Positions 26,929-35,731 of a DNA stretch of 64,000 nucleotides are shown piece after piece. Position 1 is the stretch's first letter, and each line of letters starts with the position of its first letter. This DNA comes from CAWEYO01 sp963813315. GTDB lineage: Bacteria; Pseudomonadota; Alphaproteobacteria; Rhizobiales; Rhizobiaceae. Under the pieces are notes generated by a model. The model saw only the letters and a program-made list of their open reading frames with translations. It was not told where the DNA came from and ran no database searches. The position numbers and the translations under genes were made by a program. The DNA lies in the NCBI GenBank assembly GCA_963813315.1, contig CAWEYO010000027.1, positions 1 to 64,000 on the forward strand, written 5' to 3'.

Positions 26929-27026
26929 TAAAGCGCGTCGCGGCGAAACGGATTCATGCTTAGGCTATTGTTTTTGTGCATGTCGTTATCCCAAAACCGC
27001 TGCGCACTTTTGGGCGACATGCATTA
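26929..27026 (+). repeat. Hairpin repeat family A, copy 2
   Basis: Starts TAAAGCGCGTCGC and ends GACATGCATTA. The right arm of its first hairpin is deleted relative to copy 3. Its last bases give the TAA stop of the HemY-like gene on the minus strand. Confidence 0.9.
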
Positions 27027-28667
27027 GAACAACCGAAAACGGCGCGGCACCGTTCCGTCCTGGTCCTCCAGCTCCACGCCGGGATCGTCCGGCAGGCCGG
27101 CGGGCACAAAGCCGCTCTCCACTGCGTGTGGCGGCGGGACCGCCTCCTGACGCGGATTGCGGGCCCTTATGGCGGGGCGGGACGAAACCGGTTCCTCTGA
27201 AGGAGGCTCGGGCGCGGCCGGCTCGACCGCAACCGGAGCCGGCTCGGCGGCCTCGATCGGAGTGGTAGCCGGTTCCACGGCTTCGACGGGCATCTCCTCG
27301 GATTCCACGGCCGGCGCTATCTGGAGGGGCTCGCGATTTCCTGCTTCAAGATCGTCGTCGATGTCGATCGTCGGCGCGAGGCGTTCGATCGGCACACGCC
27401 ACTCAAATGCGCCGAGCTTGCCCGAAACCGGCGAGATCGGCGCCCAGCGGTCCGACACATAACCGTCGGCGACCCATTGAGGATCGCGGGGCGCTGTGAC
27501 CGCCCTCGAAAGGAACTGCCGAATCCGGCCCTGATCCCCTGTCTCGGCTTCCTCGATATCGGCAAGCAGCAGGTAGGCGCCCTCCCGCGGCTGCATCCGG
27601 ACAGCCGACGCGGCGGCCTCACGAGCCTCGCGGTATTCGCCCGCGTCGAGAGCCGCGCGGGCAACGGCGAGCGCCGATTCCGGATGGTTCCGCTTCAGCG
27701 AAAGCAGCTTATTGGCGCGCGCCAGGCGATCGTGCGTCGCGTCACCTGGCCGAGCATGCACATAGAGATCGGCAACTTCGGGGTGCGGCTCGATCTTCCA
27801 GCTGGCTTCGAGGATCTTCGCGGCCTTGCGGAGGTCGTTCTGGCGCAACAGCGCCTTGGCTGCGACCACCGCGGCGGGGACCAGGTCGGGCTGCAATCGG
27901 TTGGCCTCGAGCGCGGAGTTCTTCGCCGCCAGTGGATCGGTATCCATCAGCGACATCGCCTTGGCCGTCAGCAGAACCGCGCGGCGCTGGTTTGACAGGT
28001 CGCGCTCGCTCTGCCGCGTTGGTTTCTGCCCGTCGAGGAGCTTGAGCGCCCCGTCCCAGTCTCCGCGTTCCGTCTTTTCCTCCAGCGTGGCGGTGCTCGC
28101 CCAAGCAAGCTGCGGGGCGACTTCCGCAGCGCGGCCGGCATAGTGGCGTGCGGCAGCGCGATCGCCCAGCCTTTCTGCCTCCAGGTAGAGTCCGCGCAGG
28201 CCGAGCAGGCGCATCTCCGGGTCGTCAAGCATCGCCTCGAATTTCTTGCGCGCAGCTTCGTGATCACCCTCGATCAGCGAAGTCTGCGCGTCGAGCAGGT
28301 TGATCAGTGGCTCCTGGTCGGAACGGATCAGCTTGGCCGCCTGCCTGTTCATTTCGCGCGCCTTGGCGGCATCGCCTGCGCCCGCGGCGATCATGCCGGT
28401 CGACAAAGCCTGATAACCACGGTCTCGCCGGCGGACGCGAAAATAGCGCGCGATAGTGTAGGGGCTGTTCCACAGCGCCTTCGTCAGCCACCAGACGATC
28501 ATGACAAGGGCCACGACCGCCGTGACGGCGACTGCGGCAACCATCAGCGTGATTTCGTACCGGTAGCCGTTGAAGGTAACTGCCAGGTCGCCGGGTCGGT
28601 CGGCGAGCCAGGCGAAGCCAAGGCCAAGCAGAAACACCACCAAAAGGAAGAACAGAATACGCATCAT
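27024..28667 (-). CDS. HemY-like N-terminal domain, TPR membrane protein
   Basis: A 547-residue protein called HemY in enterobacterial haem operons, not the protoporphyrinogen oxidase of the same name. Two N-terminal membrane helices (residues about 4-20 and 40-62) are followed by a HemY_N domain and TPR-like helical repeats (for example GDWDGALKLLDGQK, LRKAAKILEASWKIEPHPEV). The tail from about 455 is Pro/Glu/Ala-rich. It is the last gene of the hemC-hemD-mitofilin set and presumably acts at the inner membrane in haem delivery or complex assembly. Its stop codon lies inside a family A element. Confidence 0.85.
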   Translation of the reverse strand: MMRILFFLLVVFLLGLGFAWLADRPGDLAVTFNGYRYEITLMVAAVAVTAVVALVMIVWWLTKALWNSPYTIARYFRVRRRDRGYQALSTGMIAAGAGDAAKAREMNRQAAKLIRSDQEPLINLLDAQTSLIEGDHEAARKKFEAMLDDPEMRLLGLRGLYLEAERLGDRAAARHYAGRAAEVAPQLAWASTATLEEKTERGDWDGALKLLDGQKPTRQSERDLSNQRRAVLLTAKAMSLMDTDPLAAKNSALEANRLQPDLVPAAVVAAKALLRQNDLRKAAKILEASWKIEPHPEVADLYVHARPGDATHDRLARANKLLSLKRNHPESALAVARAALDAGEYREAREAAASAVRMQPREGAYLLLADIEEAETGDQGRIRQFLSRAVTAPRDPQWVADGYVSDRWAPISPVSGKLGAFEWRVPIERLAPTIDIDDDLEAGNREPLQIAPAVESEEMPVEAVEPATTPIEAAEPAPVAVEPAAPEPPSEEPVSSRPAIRARNPRQEAVPPPHAVESGFVPAGLPDDPGVELEDQDGTVPRRFRLF

Positions 28668-28684
28668 CGCTCGGTCCTCGTGGT

Positions 28685-30091
28685 TCAGGCTGCTTTCAGC
28701 GCGGCCGAGGTCGCTCTTTCGACAAGTTGCTCAGCCGCGAGCCTGGCGCGGACTTTTTCCATGAATGGCCCCCCCGCCGCCTTCGGTGCTCCCGTCAGCG
28801 TCTCGTATTCCGCGATCGCCTTGGCAAGGTCGCCGCCGGTCAGCGCGGCTTCCATCCTGGCAACCGTCTCGGGCACGCCGGCACCCTCGACCGGGCCGAC
28901 CGGACGAACCTTGACAAGCGTTTCGGCGCTGGAAACGAGCCGCTCGAAAATTCCGGCCTTCTCGTCGACCGTACGTGCGGCATCGAGCATCGCGTCGGCC
29001 GCGGCCGGCGCTCCGACCGCGATATCTGTCCGGCTCGGCACCCCTTTTTCGGCAAGCGTCCTGAGCTCGGGCAGTTCGGGCGCGTTCGGGGCGACCGCGG
29101 CAAATGTCTCGACCTCCGAAGTGAAAGTGCCTCCGGCGGCGACCGCCGCTTTCAGTGCCGAAACGGCGATCGCCAGCGCGACCTTGGGCTGGGAGGCCTG
29201 CGCCTCGACCTTTCCGGCAAGCGCGGTCACGTTTTGCTGAACTGCGGAAAGGCCCTCCTCGATCGTGCCAAGGCGGCCGTCATTGGCGGCGGCCGCTGCC
29301 GCGGCAGCCGTTGCCGCCGTCTCGACAGCGGCGAGCTTGCCGTTGATCGCCGAAACCTCCGCGGCCGGCGTTCCCGAGCTGCCCTGCCCCGGCTCGGCGA
29401 CGACCTTTTCGAGTCTGGCTATTTTCGCGTCAAGAGCCTGCAGCCCGGCATTTTCGCCGGCGCCTCCGGTCTCGATCGCCGACTTCAGGCCAGCGACGTC
29501 CACCTTGACTTGATCGAGCGTCGCGGAAAGCGCGTCCACGCGGCCAGCCGATTCGCTGAGCGCCTGTCGGAGGTTCCCGGCTTCGCCCCCATCGGCTGTA
29601 GCTTCAATGCCCGCCAGTTGCTTCTTGAGCGAGGCAATTTCAGTCTGCACGGTGGCAACCAATTCTGAACCGCCGCCTCCCGCGCCGAGCGAAGGCAGCA
29701 GGCCCGCATATTGCAGCCCGCCGGCGCCGGCCAGCGCAATGATGCCGCCCAGGATACCGGCCGCGAGGCCGCCCAGACCCCGCGCGACGGTGTTGGTCGG
29801 CGGGGCGGCCGGTGGTGCATCAGGAATTCTCTCGGTCGGTCGCGGCGTGTCGGGCGCATGGTCGGCTTCAGGAGTCGTTTCCGGTTGGTCGCCTTCGAGC
29901 GGCTGCTCTTGGGCGATCCCGTCCGTTTCCGCGGCGCGCTCAGCCTCCTCGGCCAAAGCGGGGGGAACAGGGTCCTCCGCTTTGTCCGATCCGTTGTCTT
30001 CAGGGACACGCGATACGTGACCCGGTTCGAGTTCAATCGTCACCGGCTCCCTGCGCGATTTCGAGTGCCGTGTCTGAGGCGGCTTGACCAT
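28685..30091 (-). CDS. COG4223 protein, alphaproteobacterial mitofilin (Mic60)-like
   Basis: A 468-residue inner-membrane protein. An acidic Pro-rich cytoplasmic N-terminus (residues 1-100) is followed by one Gly/Ala-rich membrane helix (about 104-130), a long Ala-rich coiled coil (about 140-300) and a C-terminal domain with LALAIAVSALKAAVAAGG-like helices (about 305-468). This is the layout of the alphaproteobacterial Mic60/mitofilin homologues linked with intracytoplasmic membranes, and the place between hemD and the HemY-like gene is the conserved one. Spacing to the HemY-like gene is 17 bp. Confidence 0.8.
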   Translation of the reverse strand: MVKPPQTRHSKSRREPVTIELEPGHVSRVPEDNGSDKAEDPVPPALAEEAERAAETDGIAQEQPLEGDQPETTPEADHAPDTPRPTERIPDAPPAAPPTNTVARGLGGLAAGILGGIIALAGAGGLQYAGLLPSLGAGGGGSELVATVQTEIASLKKQLAGIEATADGGEAGNLRQALSESAGRVDALSATLDQVKVDVAGLKSAIETGGAGENAGLQALDAKIARLEKVVAEPGQGSSGTPAAEVSAINGKLAAVETAATAAAAAAAANDGRLGTIEEGLSAVQQNVTALAGKVEAQASQPKVALAIAVSALKAAVAAGGTFTSEVETFAAVAPNAPELPELRTLAEKGVPSRTDIAVGAPAAADAMLDAARTVDEKAGIFERLVSSAETLVKVRPVGPVEGAGVPETVARMEAALTGGDLAKAIAEYETLTGAPKAAGGPFMEKVRARLAAEQLVERATSAALKAA

Positions 30092-30195
30092 CTCTCACTC
30101 CGGGAAAAACCTGCTTCGGAACTGCAAAAGTCCTGGCTCGGGGGACTGTCGCTTACGATCACTAGCACCGGAAAAAGCGGCGATGCAACGGCACA

Positions 30196-30912
30196 TCAGC
30201 CATCTCTTTCGAGCAGCGAGATCAGGGCATCCTCGTCAGGCGTTCCGGCCGTGTATACCCGGTCCCATCCCTCCGCCGCAAGGACCGCGGCTGCGCGATT
30301 GGAAATGCAAAAATAGGATGTGTCTTCAAACAGATGGACAAGATCGGCCCGCTTCGCGAGCGTCACCATCTCTTCCGCTCCCACGGCGGAGAAAACAAGA
30401 GCCGCACCGATCGGCTCATTTCTCAGGGTCGACCGCACAAAGTCAGTTGTGTGACTGACTCGCAAGGTATCGTACGTCTCCACGGCATCGATTGTCAGCC
30501 CCGCGCCGGCGAGGGCGGCCTCGAGGCCGTTGCGGCGGACCCGGCCGCAAAGGTAAAGCACCCTCGCGCCGGGATGCAGTGCAGCAATCACCCGATGCGC
30601 AAGATCGGTTGCGTCGCCCGCGGCCTCGAACACGCTCACGAAGCCAGCACTTCTCGCCGCCAGCGCCGTCCGCGCACCAACCGCGAAAAGCGGCTCCCCC
30701 GCAAGCTCGGAGATCAGTTCCCGTGGTGCGTGGCGAATAGCATTGGCGCTAGTGGCGGCAACGGCGGCGGCGGGAGCGGGCCACCAGTTGAGCGGCAAGG
30801 AATGGATTTCGGTGAGCGGCAGGACGACCGGCTCGAAGCCTGCGTCAGCCAGCCGACGTGCCGTGCGCCCCGCGCCGGGCTGCGGTCGCGTAACCAATAC
30901 CCGGCCGCGCAT
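30196..30912 (-). CDS. hemD: Uroporphyrinogen-III synthase
   Basis: A 238-residue enzyme that cyclises hydroxymethylbilane with inversion of ring D. Chosen start: ATG 30912 (MRGRVLVTRPQPGAGRTARR), where the protein family begins; the open frame upstream is an overlap with hemC. Two-lobed HemD fold; visible segments are FAVGARTALAA, GARVLYLCGRVRRNGLE and the C-terminal YFCISNRAAAVLA. Corrected for a one-base indel, hemC ends at 30914, leaving one base before this start, so the two genes are translationally linked. Confidence 0.9.
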   Translation of the reverse strand: MRGRVLVTRPQPGAGRTARRLADAGFEPVVLPLTEIHSLPLNWWPAPAAAVAATSANAIRHAPRELISELAGEPLFAVGARTALAARSAGFVSVFEAAGDATDLAHRVIAALHPGARVLYLCGRVRRNGLEAALAGAGLTIDAVETYDTLRVSHTTDFVRSTLRNEPIGAALVFSAVGAEEMVTLAKRADLVHLFEDTSYFCISNRAAAVLAAEGWDRVYTAGTPDEDALISLLERDG

Positions 30913-30913
30913 T

Positions 30914-31844
30914 TCAATGCCATCCGTCAAAGAATCTCGTTCCCGCCTTGGCGCGTATGGCTGCCCCGGCCTCCAGACCGATCCGAACGGCATCGCCGAC
31001 AGCCCCGTCGCGGGCGATATCGTATGAACTCTTGCCCGTCCGGCGCGATGATCAGGCCAAGGAAGGCTAGACGTTCTCCCTCGACCTTTGCATATCCGGC
31101 GATCGGCGTTCGGCAGGAGCCGTCGAGTGCGGCCAGAAAAGCGCGCTCGCAGGCGAGCGCAGCCCCTGTCGGCGCATGATGGATGGGCGCCAACAGGTCC
31201 GCGATCCGCCGGTCGCCAATTCGTGCCTCGACGCATATGGCGCCCTGTCCCGGCGCCGGGGGAAACATTTCGAGCGGCATCAACTCGGTGACGACATGCT
31301 CCAATCCCAGGCGCCGGAGCCCGGCATTCGCAAGCAGCGTGCCGTCCACTTGCCCCTCTTCGAGTTTCTTCAGCCGTGTTTGAACATTGCCCCGGAAGGT
31401 GACGACCTGAAGATCGGGCCGCATGCGGCGGACCAGTGACTGGCGGCGCAGCGACGACGAGCCGACCGTTGCACCCTGCGGCAGCTCGACGATAGAGCGG
31501 ACCGAACGCCCGATGAAGGCGTCACGCGGATCTTCGCGCGGCAGAAAGGCGGAAAGTTCGAGCCCTTGCGGCAGCACGGTCGGCATGTCCTTCGATGAAT
31601 GGACGGCAAGATCGATGCGGCCATCGAGCAGCGCTTCCTCGATCTCTTTCGTGAACAGGCCCTTGCCGCCGGCCTCCGAAAGCGGCCGGTCCTGGATGCG
31701 GTCGCCGCTGGTCGAGATCGGCACAATCTCGAAGGCAGCCTCCGGCAGGCCATGTGCGGCCATCAGCCGGCCGCGCGTCTCGCGGGCCTGTGCCAGCGCG
31801 AGTGCACTGCCTCTCGTGCCGATTCTCGTTCTTGCTGTTTCCAT
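30914..31844 (-). CDS. hemC: Porphobilinogen deaminase (hydroxymethylbilane synthase), frameshift near the C-terminus
   Basis: Builds hydroxymethylbilane from four porphobilinogens. The start METARTRIGTRGSALALAQA is at 31844. It has LAVHSSKDMPTVLP (catalytic Asp region), VGSSSLRRQ and the dipyrromethane-binding Cys in ERAFLAALDGSCRTPI. After APDGQEF the as-given frame reads an Arg-rich tail to a stop at 30927. The neighbouring frame reads YDIARDGAVGDAVRIGLEAG and ends in TRFFDGWH at 30914, the normal ending. One extra base near 31028 explains this. As the gene is essential for haem, a sequence error is the more likely cause. Divergent from tsaD with 74 bp between. Confidence 0.9.
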
Positions 31845-31918
31845 GGCGACCGGTCCATGTTAACCCCGCCGCGCGGGGTTGCTCCCGCTCCTCCTAACCG
31901 GGAAACAGTGGCCCCGCA

Positions 31919-33019
31919 ATGATAGAACAGGACGCGCTCACGGTGCTCGGAATCGAGACGAGCTGCGACGAAACGGCTGCTGCGGTCGTAACGCATGCCA
32001 AGGGCCGGCCGGCCATCCTGTCCAGCGTTGTGCTGAGCCAACTCGACGAACACGCACCATTCGGCGGCGTCGTGCCGGAAATCGCGGCGCGCGCGCATGT
32101 CGAGGCACTGGACGATATCATCGCTGCGGCATTGGCCGAGGCCGATGTCGCGCTTGCCGACATCGATGCCGTCGCCGCGACGGCCGGGCCGGGACTGATC
32201 GGAGGCCTGATCGTCGGATTGATGACGGGAAAGGCAATCGCTTCCGCGACTGGAAAGCCGCTGATCGCCGTCAACCATCTTGAAGGTCATGCGCTGACCG
32301 CGCGCCTCACCGATGGGCTTGCTTTTCCGTACTTGCTGCTTCTGGTTTCGGGCGGACACACCCAGATCGTTCTGGTGCGCGGCGTCGGCGTCTATGAGCG
32401 CTGGGCGACCACCATAGACGATGCGCTGGGCGAAGCATTCGACAAAACCGCCAAGCTGATCGGTCTGCCCTATCCGGGCGGGCCGAATGTCGAGAGGGAG
32501 GCGGAAGCCGGCAACCCCGGCCGTTTCACCTTCCCGCGTCCCCTCAAGGGAGAGGCGCGCCTCGATTTTTCATTCTCCGGTCTGAAGACTGCGGTGCGCC
32601 AGGCGGCCTCGGCAATCGCGCCGCTCACCGAACGTGACGTCGCGGACATCTGCGCTTCCTTCCAGGCCGCGATCGCTGAAACTCTAGAGGATCGCGTGTC
32701 GCGCAGCCTTGCCCGCTTCAGCAACGAATTTGCGGGCATAGCGCGTCCGGCGCTGGTCGTTGCCGGCGGGGTTGCCGCCAACAGGCAGGTGCGCTCGACG
32801 CTCGAAGGACTGTGCATGGCCAAAGGCTTCGCCTTCGTGGCACCGCCCCTTGAATTGTGCACCGACAACGCAGCCATGATCGCGTGGGCGGGCATCGAGC
32901 GTCTCAGCGCCGGTCTGGCCGGGGTTGGCGCGATGGAATTTGCGCCGCGCTCACGCTGGCCGCTGGACTCCGTGTCAGATCCGCGCATCGGCGGCGGGCG
33001 GCGAGGGCCGAAGGCATGA
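31919..33019 (+). CDS. tsaD: tRNA N6-threonylcarbamoyladenosine (t6A37) transferase TsaD
   Basis: A 366-residue ASKHA-fold protein that transfers the threonylcarbamoyl group to A37 of tRNAs reading ANN codons, with TsaB and TsaE. It starts LGIETSCDETAAAVV; the metal-binding HxEGH motif is in NHLEGHALTAR, followed by VSGGHTQIVL, GEAFDKTAKLIGLPYPGG, FSFSGLKTAV and VAGGVAANRQVR. Divergently placed to hemC, as in many Rhizobiales. The last codons overlap the gpsA start (ATGA). Confidence 0.95.
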   Translation: MIEQDALTVLGIETSCDETAAAVVTHAKGRPAILSSVVLSQLDEHAPFGGVVPEIAARAHVEALDDIIAAALAEADVALADIDAVAATAGPGLIGGLIVGLMTGKAIASATGKPLIAVNHLEGHALTARLTDGLAFPYLLLLVSGGHTQIVLVRGVGVYERWATTIDDALGEAFDKTAKLIGLPYPGGPNVEREAEAGNPGRFTFPRPLKGEARLDFSFSGLKTAVRQAASAIAPLTERDVADICASFQAAIAETLEDRVSRSLARFSNEFAGIARPALVVAGGVAANRQVRSTLEGLCMAKGFAFVAPPLELCTDNAAMIAWAGIERLSAGLAGVGAMEFAPRSRWPLDSVSDPRIGGGRRGPKA

Positions 33020-34038
33020 GCGGCTTCACGGTTACTGTGCTGGGCGGCGGCGCGTGGGCCGCGGCGCTTGCCACGACCGCCCGCCGAGCCGGTCATGCTG
33101 TGAAGCTTTGGGCACGCGACGCGGAGACGGTCGGCGCCATCAACACGCGCGGCGAGAACCCGCGCTATCTACCGGGCTTGAAACTCGCAAGCGGCATCAT
33201 CGCCACCACCGATCTCGCAAAAGCGGCTGTATCGGCTGGCGTCGTGCTTGCAGTCACACCGGCCCAGACGCTGCGTGAGGTGCTGTCCCAGGCGGCCGCT
33301 GCCATCGAGCCCGGCATCCCGGTCGTTCTTTGCGCAAAGGGGATCGAGCGCGGAACAGGCCGGCTCTTGTCGTCAGTGGCCGAGGAGCTGTTGCCGGAGA
33401 ACCCGATTGCGGCGCTTTCTGGCCCGAGCTTCGCGTCCGACGTGGCGCGCGGGCTGCCGACTGCGGTCGTGGTCGCCGCGCAAGACGCCGGTTTGGCTGC
33501 GCGGCTTGCCGCCCGCCTCTCCGCGCCTCAATTCCGCTGCTACTCTTCCGATGATTTGATCGGCGTCGAAATCGGCGGTGCCTTGAAGAATGTGCTGGCC
33601 ATTGCAGCCGGTGCGGTCGTGGGCTCGGGCCTTGGCGCCAGCGCGCAAGCCGCGATGGTCACGCGCGGCTTCGTGGAGCTCAGGCGTATCGGCGCTGCGT
33701 TCGGCGCCCAACCCGAAACGTTGATGGGGCTTTCCGGCCTCGGCGACCTGGTCCTCACCTGCGGCTCGGGCCAGTCGCGCAATTTTGCCTATGGGCTGGC
33801 GCTTGGAAAGGGAGAGGACCTGTCGGGTCGGCCGCTGGCGGAAGGCGTCGCAACGGCCGCGATTGCCGCAAAAATCGCGCGCGAAAGAGGCATCGAAGCG
33901 CCGATCGTCGACGCTGTCGCCAGAATTCTCGCAGGCGAGATTGCGGTCCGCGATGCCGCAGCCGAACTTATGGAGAGGCCGCTGAAGAGCGAGACCGATA
34001 CATCGCAGCGCCAGCCGCACTTGTCAGGGGAGAAATGA
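33016..34038 (+). CDS. gpsA: NAD(P)-dependent glycerol-3-phosphate dehydrogenase
   Basis: A 340-residue enzyme making sn-glycerol 3-phosphate for phospholipids. The start ATG 33016 overlaps the tsaD stop by four bases. N-terminal Rossmann motif VLGGGAWAAALATTARRAGH; substrate domain with CAKGIERGTG, ALSGPSFASDVARGLPTAVV, GVEIGGALKNVLAIAAG (catalytic Lys) and SGLGDLVLTC. The last 15 residues (SETDTSQRQPHLSGEK) are a loose tail. yciI starts at the next base, so tsaD-gpsA-yciI are one transcription unit. Confidence 0.95.
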   Translation: MSGFTVTVLGGGAWAAALATTARRAGHAVKLWARDAETVGAINTRGENPRYLPGLKLASGIIATTDLAKAAVSAGVVLAVTPAQTLREVLSQAAAAIEPGIPVVLCAKGIERGTGRLLSSVAEELLPENPIAALSGPSFASDVARGLPTAVVVAAQDAGLAARLAARLSAPQFRCYSSDDLIGVEIGGALKNVLAIAAGAVVGSGLGASAQAAMVTRGFVELRRIGAAFGAQPETLMGLSGLGDLVLTCGSGQSRNFAYGLALGKGEDLSGRPLAEGVATAAIAAKIARERGIEAPIVDAVARILAGEIAVRDAAAELMERPLKSETDTSQRQPHLSGEK

Positions 34039-34335
34039 ATGCTGTTCGCTTTGATCTGCAATGACAAGCCGGATCGCCTGCAACTCAGGCTCGACACCCG
34101 TAACGATCATGTCGCCTTCCTGAATGGCCTCAATGCGAAGGGCGCCCTGAAGTTTGCCGGGCCTTTCCTGGACTCGGAGGGCAAGCCGAACGGCAGCCTC
34201 GTGGTGATCGAAGCCGCCGATCCGGCGGCCGCGAAGACCGTCGCCGATGCCGATCCTTACGCCAGGGCGGGACTTTTTGCATCGGTGGACATCCGCGCCT
34301 GGAACTGGGTTTTCAACCATCCGGCCAACGGCTGA
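34039..34335 (+). CDS. YciI-family protein
   Basis: A 98-residue ferredoxin-like-fold protein. It has the family pattern MLFALICNDKPDRLQLRLDT, HVAFLNGLNAKGALKFAGP (with a conserved His) and ADPYARAGLFASVDIRAWNW. YciI proteins are small, possibly catalytic dimers without an assigned metabolic role. It starts directly after the gpsA stop and is followed by the 39-bp tandem hairpin array and then the EVE gene. Confidence 0.9.
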   Translation: MLFALICNDKPDRLQLRLDTRNDHVAFLNGLNAKGALKFAGPFLDSEGKPNGSLVVIEAADPAAAKTVADADPYARAGLFASVDIRAWNWVFNHPANG

Positions 34336-34339
34336 ACAG

Positions 34340-34495
34340 ACAAGAGGCGTAGAGTGCCGCAGGCACGACAGGGAACAAACAAGAGGCGTGGAGTGCCGCA
34401 GGCACGACAGGGAACAAACAAGAGGCGTGGAGCGCCGCTGGCGCGACAGGGAACAAACAAGAGGCGTGGAGTGCCGCAGGCACGACAGGGAACAC
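34340..34495 (+). repeat. Four tandem 39-bp hairpin repeats
   Basis: Unit length 39, at 34340, 34379, 34418 and 34457. Each unit has a short perfect hairpin GTGCC-GCA-GGCAC followed by CGACAGGGAACA. The third unit has GCGCC-GCT-GGCGC instead: both sides of one base pair changed together, plus the loop. Units 2 and 4 are otherwise almost identical. The last copy of AGGGAAC lies where the EVE gene's ribosome site should be, so every unit carries a ribosome-site-like sequence. Confidence 0.95.
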
Positions 34496-34499
34496 AAAA

Positions 34500-34925
34500 A
34501 TGAACTACTGGCTGTTCAAGTCCGAACCCTCGAGCTTTTCGTTCGACATGCTGAAGGCCAAGGGCAAGGCCGGTCAAGAATGGGACGGCGTGAGGAACTA
34601 CGCGGCGCGCAACAATATGCGCGCCATGGGCATCGGCGATCTTGGGTTCTTCTATCACTCGAATGAAGGGCTCGATATTGTCGGCATTGTCGAGATTTGC
34701 GGCCTCGTCCATCCGGACTCGACCACTGACGACCCGCGCTGGGAGTGCGTCGATATCCGCGCCGTCAGGGACGTTCCGCGCCCGCCGACGCTCGAAGAGA
34801 TCAAAGCCAATCCGAAGCTCTCCGAAATGGCGCTGGTCAGGTTGGGACGGCTTTCCGTGCAGCCGGTCTTGCCGGCTGAGTGGAAAGAGGTCTGCCGCAT
34901 GGGCGGCCTCGATCCAGCACCTTGA
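34500..34925 (+). CDS. EVE-domain protein
   Basis: A 141-residue single EVE domain (PUA-like fold). Diagnostic parts are MNYWLFKSEPSSFSFD at the start, WDGVRNYAARNNMRAM, GDLGFFYHSNEG, the GIVEICG strand and LVRLGRLSVQPVLPAEW. EVE proteins bind modified bases in DNA or RNA; housekeeping members in Proteobacteria often lie near tRNA or translation genes, here in the tsaD unit. The start follows the last tandem unit with AGGGAAC as ribosome site. Its stop overlaps the start of the methyltransferase gene. Confidence 0.9.
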   Translation: MNYWLFKSEPSSFSFDMLKAKGKAGQEWDGVRNYAARNNMRAMGIGDLGFFYHSNEGLDIVGIVEICGLVHPDSTTDDPRWECVDIRAVRDVPRPPTLEEIKANPKLSEMALVRLGRLSVQPVLPAEWKEVCRMGGLDPAP

Positions 34926-35584
34926 AAGGGGCAGCGCTGTCGCCGCAGGGAGCCGAAGCGTTCATTCTCGGCAATACGACCCTGAGCGCCCCGCCGCATG
35001 TGCCCGAAATTCGCCTGCATCTCGCGGACGAAGCGCATGATCTCTGGCAAAAGACCGAGGAAGAACTCGTCCAGATGGGCCTCCCGCCGCCTTTCTGGGC
35101 CTTTGCGTGGGCCGGCGGACAGGGTCTTGCGCGCTACATACTCGATCATCCGGAAATTGTGATGGGCAGGCGCGTACTCGATTTCGCATCTGGCTCGGGT
35201 CTGGTCGGCATTGCCGCCGCGCGGGCGGGTGCTGCGTCCGTGCTCGCCGCCGACATCGATCCCTTCAGTGCCGCGGCGATCCGTCTCAATGCCAAGGCCA
35301 ACGCAGTAGCGCTGGATTACACCAGCGCGGACTGCGTCGGTACCGACGACGGCTGGGAGATCGTTCTGGCGGGCGATGTCTTCTACGAGAAGCCCCTCGC
35401 CGACCGCCTCGTTGCGTGGTTCGAGCGTCTTGCCGGTCGCGGCGCCGCGGTCCTGATCGGAGACCCGGGCCGGTCCTATCTGCCGAAGCACTGTCTGGCG
35501 ACGGTCGCCGCCTATGAGGTGCCGGTCACGCGCGCGCTCGAGGACGCTGACGTGAAGCGGACCACCGTCTGGCGCTTCGATTGA
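34922..35584 (+). CDS. Class I SAM-dependent methyltransferase (protein N-methyltransferase-like)
   Basis: About 220 residues. Chosen start TTG 34922, overlapping the EVE stop (TTGA); the open frame begins earlier but inside the EVE gene. The SAM-binding motif I is VLDFASGSGLVGIAAARAGA, followed by the acidic ADIDPFSAAAIRLNAKAN, and a post-motif VLAGDVFYEKPLADRLVAWF. The N-terminal PPPFWAFAWAGGQGLARYIL is typical of the nicotinamide/ETFB-lysine methyltransferase-like group (PF10294/PrmA-like). A protein substrate such as ETFB is plausible but not proven. Coupling with EVE suggests co-translation. Confidence 0.85.
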   Translation: MKGAALSPQGAEAFILGNTTLSAPPHVPEIRLHLADEAHDLWQKTEEELVQMGLPPPFWAFAWAGGQGLARYILDHPEIVMGRRVLDFASGSGLVGIAAARAGAASVLAADIDPFSAAAIRLNAKANAVALDYTSADCVGTDDGWEIVLAGDVFYEKPLADRLVAWFERLAGRGAAVLIGDPGRSYLPKHCLATVAAYEVPVTRALEDADVKRTTVWRFD

Positions 35585-35640
35585 CGGCTACGCGTTCAGG
35601 GGTTCAGTTTCCGCAATGGCCGAATCACTGGCCGGCCGCA

Positions 35641-35712
35641 AGTGTGGCGAATCCGAAATTCGTATCGCGTTGGAGCGAAGCTCGGGTCGAATTTCGGATT
35701 CAAAGCCACACT
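35641..35712. repeat. Long inverted repeat 1 (22-nt arms)
   Basis: The left arm 35641-35662 is repeated in reverse complement at 35688-35712 with a three-base bulge. Key core: GAATCCGAAATTCG and CGAATTTCGGATTC, with AGTGTGGC/GCCACACT at the base. The spacer is 25 nt. Confidence 0.9.
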
Positions 35713-35731
35713 GGCAACTTATTTGAATCTC

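Noticed and set aside
34340..34495. Possible CRISPR array (four equally spaced palindromic repeats)
   Set aside because: The whole 39-bp unit is repeated, so there are no unique spacers, and no cas gene is present.
34500..35584. Defence role for the EVE-methyltransferase pair
   Set aside because: The genes sit in a core tsaD-gpsA unit, the methyltransferase resembles protein methyltransferases, and no nuclease or helicase is linked.
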